From Isoetes taiwanensis (taxonomy: Eukaryota > Streptophyta > Lycopodiopsida > Isoetales > Isoetaceae), in contig JAJEKV010000105.1 of the NCBI GenBank assembly GCA_021234155.1, forward strand, positions 2,608,968 to 2,672,967: a stretch of 64,000 nt of DNA. The letters are read 5' to 3'. Under the pieces are notes generated by a model. That model did not search any database. It was not told the DNA's origin and worked only from the letters and a program-made list of their open reading frames with translations. The position numbers were made by a program, and so were the translations under genes. Shown here piece by piece: positions 48,824 through 61,500 of this stretch; the stretch's first letter is position 1; the number at the start of each line of letters is the position of its first letter.

Positions 48824-50389
48824 AACTAAATCTTCAGTGAACTTCGCATTGTGGCCTTCCTAATGTTGTGCTATGTTAATTAAGAAAGTACAAGTATTCT
48901 TATGATTTGCGCCACTCCTAATGATAATAGGGTGGCTATTATAATAAGTTATGATGTAATAATATAATAAGTTTTATCCTACTTTTAAATCTTGCTTTAT
49001 GGTGATCTTGATCGTTGGTGAAGAGAATAACCTAGCATATGCTAGGAATCAGTCAATCTAGGCCCTTAGTCTCTAAATGGGATTGCAACCCTTAATCTCA
49101 AAATACTAAACGTCTGATTATACTAGGAAAACCTAATCAAATACTGCTTGGTTGTTCCAGTTTCGTTCAAAAATTGAATTTGTACATAGAAAATACAAAT
49201 ACAGCAGTATACTCCATGGTTGGCTAATACACATGAAGTTCCAAAATTCATAATAGATTACATATGCAAGAAATTTATCACGGCGGCCAAGGCTGTTGTG
49301 AACATTTCTCTTAGTCGACTAGATGCAAAAGACAAACTAGATGCAAAAGACACCCTATGTAGAAGTGATATTTCAGCATATATCTTGATGGCAAATATAT
49401 ATGCATTCTAGTCTCGGATATGAATGCTAAAACATTACAGCGAGATTGAAAAAGTGAAAAAAAAGTTAGTTATAGGCAATGCATTGCAAGTCTATACTAT
49501 CTGGAACATTGAAAGATTGAGTATTGGTTGCATGCTTGTAGACACAACACTTCCATGTGTAATGACTAAGGGTGACTAACACATACAATCATAAAAGACA
49601 CTGGAATTAGGGAACTCGTTTTCCCATGGACTTTGTTGATCCATGGCAAGCAGCAAGCAAAAACGGTTGCAAGCCATATGCTAGAAACTCTGACTGTTGT
49701 ATCCAAAAAAATATCTGCCTAAATCAGGCCACAAATGATTCAATAAAGCATAAACAGAGCTGGACACTCGCCTAGCCTCCAATAGAGCCTCTTCCTGTTC
49801 AAATTCGACCCAGTTTTCTGCATTAAAAGCTCCTAGGTCTATTCGCACAAGCAAAACGGCATACTGACATACTCAATCAAACAAAACCGTAGAGTTGCGC
49901 CCAACATGGGCCAAGGATTATTTTCATACCAGAAACAGAGGTAATCCGCTGGGAAGATAGGTTGAAGCTCATGTTGAAACTCTGAAGCACTTGAAGAAGC
50001 TCTGAAAAAGCCGGAAACAGAGCGGCAAACATAGATGAGCCGCTATGAGAGAGATATTGCTATTGCCCGAAACAGAAATAGGAGGAATTAGAATAAGCCG
50101 CGCAGAGCAAAATGAAGAAAACCAAGAATTTAGGGCAAGGGCGAAAAAAAATGCAAAAGGCCGCATTAGAAGAAAAAACAAAACGCAAAATGGGAGGAAA
50201 AAAAACGGGCAGAAACTTTTATGAGAGCGGCAAGAGACGCGTTTTCCTAAAAATGGAAAATTTTCTCGAAAACACACGGACGCACGATAAATATCTCTTA
50301 TTCAAAAGTTCCAATAATTATGACATAATCTGAATTTAAATGAATGATGGTTTTCTTACTAATCAGCATAGATGCATACCTTACCTTAT
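48824..50389. other. PPO 3' flank and noncoding sequence
   Basis: AATAATATAATAAG words near 48958-48970 could serve polyadenylation. A short direct repeat TAGATGCAAAAGACA lies at 49319 and 49339. No further gene is supported. Confidence 0.5.
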
Positions 50390-50580
50390 TATAAAAGTCT
50401 CTCGCTTGAAAAGCCTTCTACCGACCTGATTACATGCCTTGCCAGGGCCGCTAACAGAGCGTGAATGGGCTTCACTTGAACCTCCATTCGAGCCTTTATA
50501 AGATATCGACAGGCTGAGGAATAGATCTGCGATTTAGTAAGCCGATCCATCTTCAACATGTTAAGAAGATGCAACCTGTA
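50390..50580 (-). pseudogene. Unidentified exon-like segment
   Basis: On the minus strand a GTACAG acceptor is followed by an open frame reading LHLLNMLKMDRLTKSQIYSS, then LIKARMEVQVKPIHALLAAL and ARHVIRSVEGFSSERLL. It looks like a helical protein segment encoded by a real exon, but I do not recognise it and no neighbouring exon was found. Confidence 0.35.
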
Positions 50581-51149
50581 CATTAGATTAAGGATAGAAA
50601 ATATTAAAAGGAAGAAAAAGGATGATGTGGCAAAGCATGTCAGTTCATGAAGGAAAGAGAAGGAATCAGGATAATATAAAGAGTGACAGGCCGGAAAGCA
50701 AAAAAAGCACCGAATCAGGAGCACATGTGTGATTGCTAGATTTGCAGCAGATTGGCCTTATTTGGCCAGGAGATTGAAGCAGTAGATGGATAATTGCAGG
50801 TTAGCTGGAACAGGGATTGGAGCGGCATTTCTAGTATGTGTAACTTGCAGAAGATCAATAGACTGATTGACGCAACCTGAATTTGTGGGGCAAGGAATCG
50901 GTGGAGTTAAGGTATTAAATTTGTATAGCTGATGGGGATATGCAGGATTGCATTGCCTTGTATGTATTTATGGATGCTTGGGGTCATCGAGGTACTGTTC
51001 AAAAGTTACTCAACAAAGCTTTTAAAGGTCATTTTGGGGAGAATCGGCGGTAAAAATGATGCTGCCAAAGAAACTTTTGTTGGATTCGACGATTATAAAG
51101 GCCGAGAAGAAACTCCAGTTCGTTGGCAAGCTCCGTCTGCAGATCCTGA

Positions 51150-51632
51150 GCATGTTTGGATGCAAGGCCGCTTCTCCATGATTGGGCCCACCAATCGCAC
51201 CTATTCAAGGTGCTAGTAGAACCTGCGCTTTTGTATGGGGTCGAGGTCTGGGGCCCAGTGATTTCCATCGCCACTTGGAATGGCTTGGAGCAGGTGCAGA
51301 AAGCTTTCTTAGCACGGGCCCTGGGGGTGAAGTCCACAGTCCTATATCAGATACTATTGCAGGAAACAGGTTTCTTGCCTCTTCAAAGGGGAGCCCTTGA
51401 TAGATACATCGTCTACTTCCAGAAGGTGGTCAGCATGGATGATACTCGTCTCCCTAACCTCGCTTACACTTTGGCAATGCGGCCTCAACGACTAAAAGCC
51501 TGCTCGCGGAAAAAGAGAGCTCTGTGGCTGACCAGATGGAATGTGCTAAGTGCATCCAAGTGCAAACGGAGGTAGATCGTCGCTGTCTCAGACAGTACCT
51601 TGACACATGCTTCCCCATCAAGCTATGGGTTG
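51150..51632 (+). pseudogene. Second copy of the non-L1 LINE, cut by the CACTA element
   Basis: It reads AHQSHLFKVLVEPALLYGVE and VWGPVISIATWNGLEQVQKA, then FLARALGVKSTVLYQILLQE and RYIVYFQKVVSMDDTRLPNL, closely matching 42360-42790. After a frame slip near 51560 it continues to RQYLDTCFPIKLWV, where the CACTA terminus begins. The 5' end is truncated near 51150. Its remaining 3' end should lie beyond the far end of the CACTA element, outside the window. Confidence 0.85.
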
Positions 51633-51652
51633 CACTAGAAGAAAACCCCTAT
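51633..51652. repeat. CACTA terminal inverted repeat (left end)
   Basis: CACTAGAAGAAAACCCCTAT begins right after TTG in a LINE reading frame. CACTA followed by a GAAA-type run is the diagnostic terminus of the superfamily. The partner end is not in the window. Confidence 0.75.
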
Positions 51653-51653
51653 G

Positions 51654-51955
51654 CTTGTAACGCTTTTTGATACGCTTTTTTGAACTAAAAAAATAATATA
51701 ATATAATTAAAAAATGGCGTTACAATATTGATTTGATACGCGTTACGAATGATAGGGTCAATTGAAACGCGTAACGAATTTGTAACGCATAACAAGTTTG
51801 AAACGTGTAACGGATTTGTAACGCATAACACGTTGAAACGCGTTTCAACTAAAATAAAACTGAAACGCGTTTCAATATTGAAACGCATTTCAAAGAACAA
51901 TATTAAATAAAAAAAAAAACCCTTGAAACGCATTGCAAGTTCATGAACCGTTACA
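51654..51955. repeat. CACTA subterminal repeat array
   Basis: At least ten words of the GTAACGC, GAAACGCG or palindromic GAAACGCGTTTCAA type occur in both orientations in 300 bp. Such arrays bind the smaller CACTA-encoded protein in the maize En/Spm system; here the same role is inferred. Confidence 0.8.
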
Positions 51956-52074
51956 AAAAAAAAATTTGGACGAACTTTTATTCATTTTTATTTTCAGATT
52001 CTCTAATATAATAACAAAATAAAGCATAACAAAAAGAAAATTTTTTATTAATTCAACAGAAATACAATATTGTT

Positions 52075-53843
52075 TCAGCAGGCATAGCTGCCTGCTGCAC
52101 CACTACCATCATGCTCATCATCATAATTTTGATGTGCATAAATATCATCTTGTTCAACATTATTAGGTAGATCTTCATTATCAGCTTGTACTTCCATATC
52201 ATCCAGAAGAAGCAATTGCTCAATGGCCTACACAAGAAAATGACATAAAATTAAATTATAAGTTCGTTACTAATTTCATAATCTAGAAAAATTTACCTTT
52301 CGATGTCGCTCATCTACTGGCCAAATGCCATGCCTTGCTAGATGTTTTTGCATCTTACAGAAGTTGAGAGTACTACTAAGACGAGATTCATCTTCCGACG
52401 GAGGTCGATCATACATTTCATACTATTAAATGAAAAAAAAAGTGTAAATACATATGTAAATTAGTACAAGATAAAAAATTTGCTAACACGTACAAATCGA
52501 GTACGAAATGTAACTTTGCCTCCACTTCCCACGGATTGTTTGGAACTTCCCTTTGCCTATAAATAAAAGAATAAAAATCCAATAAATTTTAACTATAATA
52601 TAGACTAAGCATAAATTTACATTAAAAAGAAAAACTCACGTTTGCGCATAACATTGTTGAGCATATTCTACTCTCTCACCCCGTGTCTTCCTTTGTCCCT
52701 CTCTCCAAAGGTGTTCCCATGCCTGACGATTGTCCTCTAATTGTGGAGGACATGTCGTGATTTTATCCTTGGCGATATCATCAATCAATCTAAATTTAAA
52801 AACCCTGTAAAAGTAGTTTTAAATATAATTAAAATGTGTATTTAAACAAAGTTATAAATTTAACGCACCTAAAAGATCGTCCTATAATCCTCATGACTTC
52901 TCTTTTACTCCATCCTTTTCCGTGCCATTCCTCTAATCTCTCGAAGACCTATATCACACATGTGGAACTTTACGTTTAGCTTGTTAAAAATCATCATTAA
53001 TAAAAAAATTAAAACAACAATTACTTACTGCATCAATATGCTCCCGCCTCTGATGTTTCATGTCCAAATGTGGGTTCTTCCAATATAATACTTCCCTTGC
53101 TGCCCTACTTACATTTTTTGAGAATTCCATTGCACCTGCACCATAAGAAGGACAACCTAAGGAAGTGACTGCCAGTGGAACTACTTTGCCACGTGATCCC
53201 TCTTCAATGATGATGGTATCCGACGAATATTTAAATCGGCCAATCTGAAAGATAAGCGTACATTGGATGATTAAAAATCAATAAATAATGTTAGCTTATG
53301 ACATTACAAATTTTAAAACATGGAAATAATGTCTACACTATCCAATATTTAATCTTAAATCCTAACTCGCATATCTTTAAATGCTACAATTTCAATTCCA
53401 TAAATAACTAAAATGCAAAAATAAGTACTTACACATGGATACTCAATCGGTCCTTGCTCATCTGCAATTCTACTTCTCCTTCGTCCTGGTCCTCTTCCTT
53501 TTCTTGGACCAACTTCTGAGTCATTTATATCAACAGATTGAGAATCTCTAAAGGGTGTATGTTCAGAAGTCCCAGCAAGTGGAGTGTTAGAAGGAGTGGG
53601 CAAGGAGGTTCTAGTGGCTACGGGATGTGACTGTGTGGGAGTGGTAGTGGTAGAAAGAGGACCATAATAATTTATATACCACTGACGATACGTAGCATTC
53701 ATCATATACGCCCTTCTAATAGTGGTATTAGGTTCTGCAGCCATTACATCTGATGCTCGTAAATGCTCCTCCACTGATCCAGTAAACGTGCTTAAGATAA
53801 CTTTAATAGCATAAGTGACAGGGTCCTCCAAGACATCGTCCAT
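52075..53843 (-). CDS. Second CACTA gene (Ptta/En/Spm-type), seven exons, about 400 residues
   Basis: Minus-strand exons with GT/AG borders: 53433-53843, 53029-53244, 52869-52948, 52640-52804, 52494-52545, 52297-52422, 52075-52227; with these borders the frame stays open to TGA. Exon 1 starts MDDVLEDPVTYAIK, has a Ser/Thr/Pro-rich middle and a basic GPRKGRGPGRRRSRI patch, probably nuclear-targeting. Later parts read YSSDTIIIEEGSRGKVVPLA, WKNPHLDMKHQRREH, GKGWSKREVMRIIGRSF, QLEDNRQAWEHLWREGQRKT and KQSVGSGGKVTFRTRF, the layout of the plant Transposase_24 family. The tail is acidic (QNYDDEHDGSG). It would be a DNA-binding accessory to TNP2, acting on the subterminal repeats beside it. The fifth-exon acceptor was chosen to keep the frame; another choice shifts it. 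Confidence 0.7.
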
Positions 53844-54053
53844 GTTATTTCCTATGAATGAAACACAATCAATAAGATAAAAGCTTTTGCCGAACATAAT
53901 TAATATATATGAACTCTAACTCAATTAAACTTAAGCTAAGAGAACCAATATATAAGCTAAAACTTACATTACCTTAATTCGTGATAAGACGGCTAAGTTC
54001 TTCAACAATATCAACGGCAGGGATACTAACTGTAAGTCAAACAATTCGGCAGA

Positions 54054-54338
54054 GTGCAAAGGACCACATGGCGTGAAGAGCACATTCTGGAACTTCAGAC
54101 AACCTTGCAGGAACGTGATTCAGCACTTGAAGCAGCCAATAATCATACTGCTAATTCAGGAATAAAGCTAGACGAAGCAACAAGTTGTATTTCTGACCTG
54201 GAAGTTCAGCTAAGTACATCATTAAGCACAGTTGAACAAGCAGAAAATAAAGCAAAATCAATCAACAACAAGCGAGCTAAGATCATCGAACTTGAATCCC
54301 CGCTTGGAGCATCTAGTCGTGAGCAGATGAAAACCTGA
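54054..54338 (+). pseudogene. Coiled-coil protein fragment
   Basis: The plus frame reads REEHILELQTTLQERDSALE, then LDEATSCISDLEVQLSTSLS and AENKAKSINNKRAKIIELES, a clear heptad-type helix of about 80 residues. It is followed by stops; similar decayed sequence continues to about 54700. It is opposite in strand to the CACTA genes. The parent gene (golgin-, kinesin- or filament-like) cannot be told. Confidence 0.5.
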
Positions 54339-54833
54339 GTGAGGCAACTGCTTTAAAAGATAAGGTTGATATGGACAAGCCATCCGATTTGGATATGCAG
54401 CTAAGTTCATCGCTAAGTTCATCGTTTTCCTGAGCTGATGAAGCTAATAAACCGTTGAAGACTTAAAAGCTTATATATTACAATAAAGTCCTTGCTCCAA
54501 AGAGTAAGGATGTCTATTCTATGAGCAATTATTGCGGGGATCTGGTTTAAAAGGACTCTATGGTTTTACAAGCGCCTTAGAGCTGCATGCAAAGATAATA
54601 ATCTTTTGCTGGAAAGGAAAAGATTGATCTGAAGGAAGGCAAGGAAAGTTAGCTTGGAAGAAATAGCATAGTGCAGAACAAGGTTTATAATCAGCAAGTT
54701 CCAAAAGCATATTGATTTTTCAAAGGGCAACTTATTGCAATAGTAGAAGGTAAAGGCTCCAAAATAAAAGACAGGATAAAACAGAGAATAAAAAGCCTAT
54801 TTTATGAATTACAGAGTGTTCTTTTTCCCATTC

Positions 54834-55559
54834 CTAGCATGGAAGTTTATTTTCTGGAATGTAGTGAGCATCCAGGTGCCTTGTGGGTACTCCTCCTCCT
54901 CGGCAAATTTCCTGTAGCTTAGGATTTCCCACAACACTAAAATTGAAAGTAGTACTTGACCAGCTAGAAGGAAGACCTCCAGAAAGATCATTATAGGACA
55001 GATTGAAAACAAGGAAATATTGAAGATCAAACCTGCCAAATTCAGCTGGAACTTTGCCACTAAGCTGTGCCATGTTTGCTAACGATGGAGGAATCTGACC
55101 AGACAATTGATTATGAGCAAAATCAAGATCAAGCATTCTGTTGAGCTGACCAAGTTGCGGAGGAATAGAACCCCACAAAGAGTTGCTATTCAAATACAGC
55201 TTTTCCAGAGAAGAGCAGTTGCCAAGTTCAGGAGGGATACGACCAGAAAAACTATTTTGAGATGCCAGAAACAAACCCAAGTTCTGAACCTGGCCAATCT
55301 GAGCAGGAAGAATACCAGAGAGCTTGTTATTGTAAACTCTGAGGGACTGCAAACTCTGAGCATTGGCAATATCAGAAGTAATACTTCCATCAAACAAATT
55401 GTTATGAATCTCAAGAATAGTCATGTTGGGAAGCCCCCAAATGCCCTTTGGCAAAGAACCCGTGAAGTTGTTATCAGATATTCGAACCCTGATTCCTAGC
55501 ATATGCAACAGTCTCCTCCCCTTTCTGATTGATGGCAAAATATTACCAGCATGCTCCAT
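54834..55559 (-). pseudogene. LRR receptor kinase ectodomain fragment (HAESA/RLK7-like group)
   Basis: The minus frame contains about seven plant-type leucine-rich repeats (pattern LxxLxLxxNxLxGxIPxxL), among them GLPNMTILEIHNNLFDGSI, SLEKLYLNSNSLWGSIPPQL and MLDLDFAHNQLSGQIPPSL. It ends with LVFNLSYNDLSGGLPSSWSS and VVGNPKLQEICRGG, the cap before the transmembrane segment in subfamily XI receptors. The repeat near ANMAQLSGKVP has lost part of its length. No transmembrane helix or kinase follows, and the start is missing. It belonged to a plasma-membrane receptor but is now a fragment, on the same strand as the CACTA genes. Confidence 0.82.
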
Positions 55560-55639
55560 TAAGACTGTAATTTCAGAGTATCAAAGACAAAGCTGCTAGC
55601 TGAACATATAAGAGAATCCCATTGGAGCAAGAAACCAGA

Positions 55640-55850
55640 GAGCCTATGCAAACAGAGAGCCTATGCAAACAGAAACTTACAATTTATAAATCAGGAATTT
55701 ATGGATCCACAGTGATGGGCCTGATGAGCAATCGAGGCTCTATTCTTGCTTCACGGTTCTTGCTCCACTATTCTTCTACGAAATGCGGTTCTTGCTTCAC
55801 GGTTCCTGCTTCACTATTCTTGCTCCACGGTTCTTCTACGAAATAGAAAC
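55640..55850. repeat. Short tandem duplications
   Basis: GAGCCTATGCAAACAGA is repeated in direct succession near 55638-55672. At 55744-55848 a CGGTTCTTGCTCCAC...CTTCTACGAAAT unit occurs two to three times. Confidence 0.8.
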
Positions 55851-58597
55851 ATGACCTAAGTCTGCTGCATGCTGGTCGCTATGTTCGAAAGTAAATGAAC
55901 GATTTGATTTACCTCCTGTTGAAAACTGATTGCAGCAGCTTTGGGAGAAAAAAACGTCCTGCCTGGATCACAGCCTGCTTCAAACACCTGCTGCAGCGTA
56001 CATTGTCTTCCCGCCCATTTGCACGCAAGCAATGGGCGCCAAGATTCGATAGAGCAAGAAAAAAAATTGATTACGAATCAAGGAGTTCAATGGTCGATGG
56101 TCGATGCATTGGAGTATTGGAGTTCAATGGTCGATGGTCGATATAGTATTTGGGTGGTCGTGCATGCAATGAATAACGGTTTCAATATTTTAAACCATTA
56201 AAAAATGTTTGGTTCTACAATGTATGGCCCTCCAATGTGGCATAAATATCCATTTACCAAGATTTTTGTCCCCAATTCCGTATTTTTGGCTGGCTCTCTT
56301 ATGTTATATTCTTTCTTTTTGGCCCAAGAGCATCCCATGCGATTCATATTTATTTGGTGTTCAAAACGTGTGCCGCATGCATTTATAGGTGTTTTTCCAA
56401 CCATTTTTGTAGGCATACATACCATTAGGATTTTTTTATTATTATTATAAGTTTGTTCCTCGGGAGAGGATTTGTTTTCTAAAGAGAATTACATCTATGT
56501 TCTTGCAATTAGGGCTATTGAGCAAAAACCTTTAACAACTTCAAAAAACTACTGGTGAAATTTTTGTCTTTGTCTATAAAGTTTTACATCCACTATCATA
56601 CAATTTTCGTATAATACAATTCATGCCTACACCTTTCACGCCACCGTAGTATGTGTTAACACGTTGCCCTACGAGTGCCTTCATGATTTGCGTATTGTAT
56701 TATTTTAGCTGAGCTATCATTTTACCCTTTACAATAAAACTGCCCTGAGCCACGGTAATGTTTCACCGACAAGGCTCTATTCATGTCCCAACAAGTGAAC
56801 ATGAAACCATTATTACGCTTTGCAGTAATATTTTATAGTTTGTGATGCAAGTCTTTGTAAGTTTGGTAATTTGAAAGTGTGGATTTGAGATCATGATAGA
56901 TGACCAAAACCACACTAGTGTTCCTATACGATATTAGCTTACACTACTTCATGTCCCAACAAGGCTCTATTCATGTCCCAACATGTAAACTGCGAGATGT
57001 TTGAAATAGTCATGCCTCGAGGAACCCAACACGCATGGCCCTCGGAATCATGAACAGGAGTTCTCTTTACAATTAACTCCTTCACCGTCAAATCCTCAAA
57101 TCCTCTAGCTTCTCCATGCAATAATAGTTATGTTGCATTGTCAGTATTAGCTGTTCCACAGGGTGAAGAAAACCATGATACTTCAAGTGCTAGGGATACA
57201 TACAATCAAGATTCTAGAAGTGATAATTCCAGGTATAGTGTTACCCTTTGCATCTTGGAACATGAATTGGGGCATCAAGGTTCTCTAGCTTCACAATATT
57301 CTGTATTGTTACCACTGGAGTTATCTAGTGGTACTTTTAAGTTCAAAATTGCTCTGGTATGACACGTAATGAAATTCTATTACAAAGGCATAAAGTCCGA
57401 CCAAATTTATTAATCTGATAAGTATACCTTGATAATCCCCTTGGATACACATACTACAATTAATGCACATTTTGGATATCTAACAATATGTTAGGAAATG
57501 GTCTCTAATGTTGGATTTCTATATGCATAAATTATAGAGATAACCAACAACATGTGGAAGTTATGTGAAAATAGTTTCACATGTTGGGTTCTCGACATGT
57601 GGGGTTCCCCCCTTTCTCGACGTAGGGGCAGGGCAGCAAGGAACACGACAACTTTGATCCTAGTCCCTGGGAAGGGTGTTCTCTTCCTTCCCCTTGGGGT
57701 ATCTCTTCGAGGCCTCGAGGGAACCCTGCACGCAAGTTCTCGAGCACTTTGGAGGCAGGCATTGAACTATAGCACTAGGCTAGTAGTGCATTGAGCGAAA
57801 GGTTGACTAGTTGCCTATAGCAATTTGAGTTTGGCTTTGTTGGTCATAGTACCTAGTTCCTACAGTAAGTTGGATGCTTTGGACTTATGCGCAGAGTTAG
57901 AACCCCATTCCGAGCTCGATAGTTTGGCCGAACTGGTGGAACAAGTCATTTTTCCGCCGTGCCCCTATGTCGAGAAAGGGGAAATTTGGGGATTGGCACA
58001 TCCATGTGGTGGATGGCCAATTTTTTTTTTCAGGATCATTTCTTGGGACATAAGCTACCATTTGAACGGTGGGATTAACAGATGGAGTTGTTTTGATTCC
58101 CCGATAATTAAACCCTATTAAATCTGTAGGGTTTAGGATTTGGCAGCCTTCCCTACCTCTGAAGTTGTTGAGAGCTTGCGTGCAGGGTTCCCTCGAGGGT
58201 TTGAAGAGAGACCTCAAGAGGGAGAACGAAAAAACCCTCCCCATGCACTGGTTCCAAACTTGCCGCGCAACGATGGCTCGTAACAAGGAGGACATCGTAC
58301 GACTGTGCATGCCAGAAGGCTCGAAATGACAGTTCGATTGCACGATTGTAGTCCCACGGCACATGGTAGTTAATTGGAAGATAGTAGAAGTTGAGGTGCT
58401 TAAGCCAATAAATTGACCATGTAGGAATCGAACCCACAGATAACCATTTGGCCCTCCCTTGCCCGATCAAAATAGAAGAAACCTCTATATTGGGATCAAG
58501 GTTTTGTCAAATGAGAATAAAAACCAAAAGACGAACACTAAGAACAAGAAAAAGAAGGGAGGAATAGGAGTTTTGGGGAGGGAGGGTCTTTAATCTA
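55851..58597. other. No recognisable gene; low-copy internal repeats
   Basis: A direct repeat GGAGTTCAATGGTCGATGGT lies at about 56083 and 56118. GGGAACCCTGCACGCA at about 57719 recurs in opposite orientation at about 58177, and a TTTCTCGAC(G/A)TAGGGGCA block at about 57605 has an inverted partner at about 57959, so the two arms share pieces in changed order. Frames spanning them, including a 155-codon minus frame at 57897-58364, are not assignable. Confidence 0.5.
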
Positions 58598-61500
58598 GAA
58601 TACCTCATTAGAATTTACATCTTGTATAAGTTCATCTCTTTCTTCAAGTGTTAAAAGCATCCCGTCGACATTAATTGTCTCATCCACAATGACATCTTCT
58701 TCTTCAACATCAAGCATCACCTCTAATGTGATGCCAGGGTACATCTCTGTCTGATATGACTCATTGGTTGTGTCTTCTAGCAAGGTATTTGTCGATGGCC
58801 CTTCCATATTCTCATTCATGTCATGCAATGATTCATCATCTTGGCCAACATTCACGTTATCATGTTCTCTTGATGTTGTATCTGATGTGCTTGCAAGTTC
58901 CACGTCCAAATTATCATATACCCTTCTGGATCTAGGGTTCACATGGACAACATATAACCAATTGGGATCGCCTATAGGGAAACAAATTAGAAAAACTTCC
59001 AAAATATTGTAGTATTAGAATCGAAAAATATAATACAAACTTCCAAAAGAAAATATTAAAAGAGAAGATAATCAATATCAGCATCTACAAAATTCCTGTC
59101 CTTTGCACTTGCTCGACTTGATACTGTGAACATAGATGAGACAGCAGAATCAAATGTGAAACGTGATTTGTCCCTTCTCTCGATACGAAAATGTCTTCCA
59201 TTGTGTATGTATCCATTGTATTTAGTGACCTATCAATTGGCATAAGATCAGAGCATACATAAGAATTGAATTAAACTAAGAAAATACTAGCAACCACTAG
59301 ATATACCTTTTGACTAGCTCCAAATGCTATTTGCTTCTCTTCGTCACTTATTGGTGTCCCCCTTCTGGCTTCATCCAATATAGTATCCAACAACCACTTA
59401 GAAGATATTTTATCGGGTAGTTGTTGTAGCTCGGGAGGAAATGGGCCCCTATGAGAACGACGCCAATCTTGACGTTGGAGCTCAATGCATTCTCTAGCCT
59501 CTTTATATTTTTGCATCCATTTTGTCATACATTGCTCATTACTTACAATGTAGTCTCTTATTGCTGACATCTCATTGTAGGCCAATGTATAAGTTGTTCC
59601 CTTGTTGTATAGCCTACCGTCACACTCATCAGGTGCTAGAAGCTTCAATTCTTCTTTATCTCTTGAGTTCAGATAAGGACAAACTGCAAATCTACAATCT
59701 TGAGCAATCCAACCCTCGGCCATGCTCCCTTCAGGTCTTGCTAATTGACGAACAAAATCTTTGAGCACCTTCATAAATCGTTCGAGAAAAACATCCATCG
59801 ATATGATATTGGACCAGCCCACTCGATATCATCGACAAGATGAACAATTAAATGCACTTGGATGTCAAAAAAGCTAGTGGGAAATCGTTTTTCAAATAAG
59901 CACAATACTTCAGCTGCTAATTCTCTCATTCCTGGTAGGTCATTGACGGTAATCTCCCTCAATGACAACCACCTACAACATGGTATAACATCAACATAAG
60001 TGAATTATTAACCATGAGAAGGTACAAGTGCTATACCTGCATAGTTTGGCTAGCTTGAAGATGGGTTCACAAATGTTTGAAGGTAGAGTACCTGGTAGAA
60101 CAATTGGCAAGTACTCCTACATGCAAGAAAAAGTGAATTAAAAAACAAACATCAATGAGTATAATAAGTGTGCATAACTTACCTCTAGTAACTTCAGAAA
60201 GTCATGTGACTTGAGTCCTTGAGCTTACCATCCTTTGTCCAACATTTGCGCATGGAAGAGGAGTAACCAGGTTAGATAACGTAGAGATTTTTAACGAAGC
60301 ACACACCTTTTGATAGTCACCCTTTTGTTAGAACCCATGGAGGTGGTTTGTTTGATCTCATCCAAGCACATTGTGCAGGCTTGACTTGAAGTTGGTCTGC
60401 CCTTGCTCCTTCAGTGTCTTTCTCTCCCGTAATGTGTTTCCATATTGATTCTGACACATTTTTTATTATGTGCATGGGATCTAATAGGCTCGTGAACTTT
60501 AATTCGGTCCAATATGGCAATTGATAAAATCTTGAAAGCCACTTCATACCATCGGGAGGATCCATCACAATATCATCAGGTCCTTCACACACCCCCTCAT
60601 TGAATGCATCAATCCATGCTTTCTCTTCAACATTATTCCACAACTTAAACCAATCTTTTGAGGTCATTGACTTTTGTGGCACGTTGCTTTCAACTCTTCT
60701 CGACCTCAATGGATGATGTTCTGGAAGAAATTTATCGTGACCCTCAAAAACCATCTTCCTCATTTCTTTGGAGTAACGAGCCGTAACCTTCTCACCACAA
60801 CGCACACAGGCACACTTGCCTTTTGTTTGGAGTCCTACATTTCAATGTAAGGTCTTAAAATGTTGTATCCACAACCACGTCAAATTGTAAATGGCTATTT
60901 AACCACGCACCTGTACATACGGTGAGGCCTGGGTAGTCATGCATTGTCCACATCAAAATACCCCTCAAGATGAAGTTTTGTCCCGTAAATTTTGTCCTAG
61001 AAGCATCAACCATTGGCACTCCATCCCATAGTTGTAGAAGCTCATCAACTAACGGAGAAAGGTACACATCAAAATTCGTTGGTTGGGAAGGCCCTTTGTT
61101 ATATGCACAATCAATGTTAGTCGATTTCAAAAAGATATTAAATTTATATTAAAGCAAATACCTGGAATGATCATGACCAACATTATGTGGCTACGCTTTA
61201 TGGATTCATCTGGCGGAATATTGTAATTTACAAGCATTACTGGCCAAGTTGACCAAGAGGCCGCTCGTTGTGAAAATGGATTGAAGCCATCTGTTGCCAA
61301 CCCCATACGAATGTGCCTAGGTTCAGTTGCAAAATCAGACCATGTCTCCTCTATAAATTTCCATGCCCTAGAATCTGCAGGATAACGCATAATCCCGTCC
61401 TTGCTACGATGGTGTGCATGCCATGTCATGAGAGCAGCCTTTTCTTTCATTCTAAACATGTGCTTCATCTTTGGAATGATAGGAAAGTAACGTAATACTT

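Noticed and set aside
51654-51955. Short spaced repeats as a CRISPR array
   Set aside because: Units are irregular, palindromic, without unique spacers of constant length, and sit at a CACTA end in plant DNA.
57897-58364. 155-codon minus frame
   Set aside because: It spans inverted-repeat pieces, has no domain, and shares no codon-level signal with neighbours.
58410-58470. tRNA-like T-arm on the minus strand (GTGGGTTCGATTCCTAC)
   Set aside because: No matching acceptor, D-arm or anticodon arm could be folded upstream.
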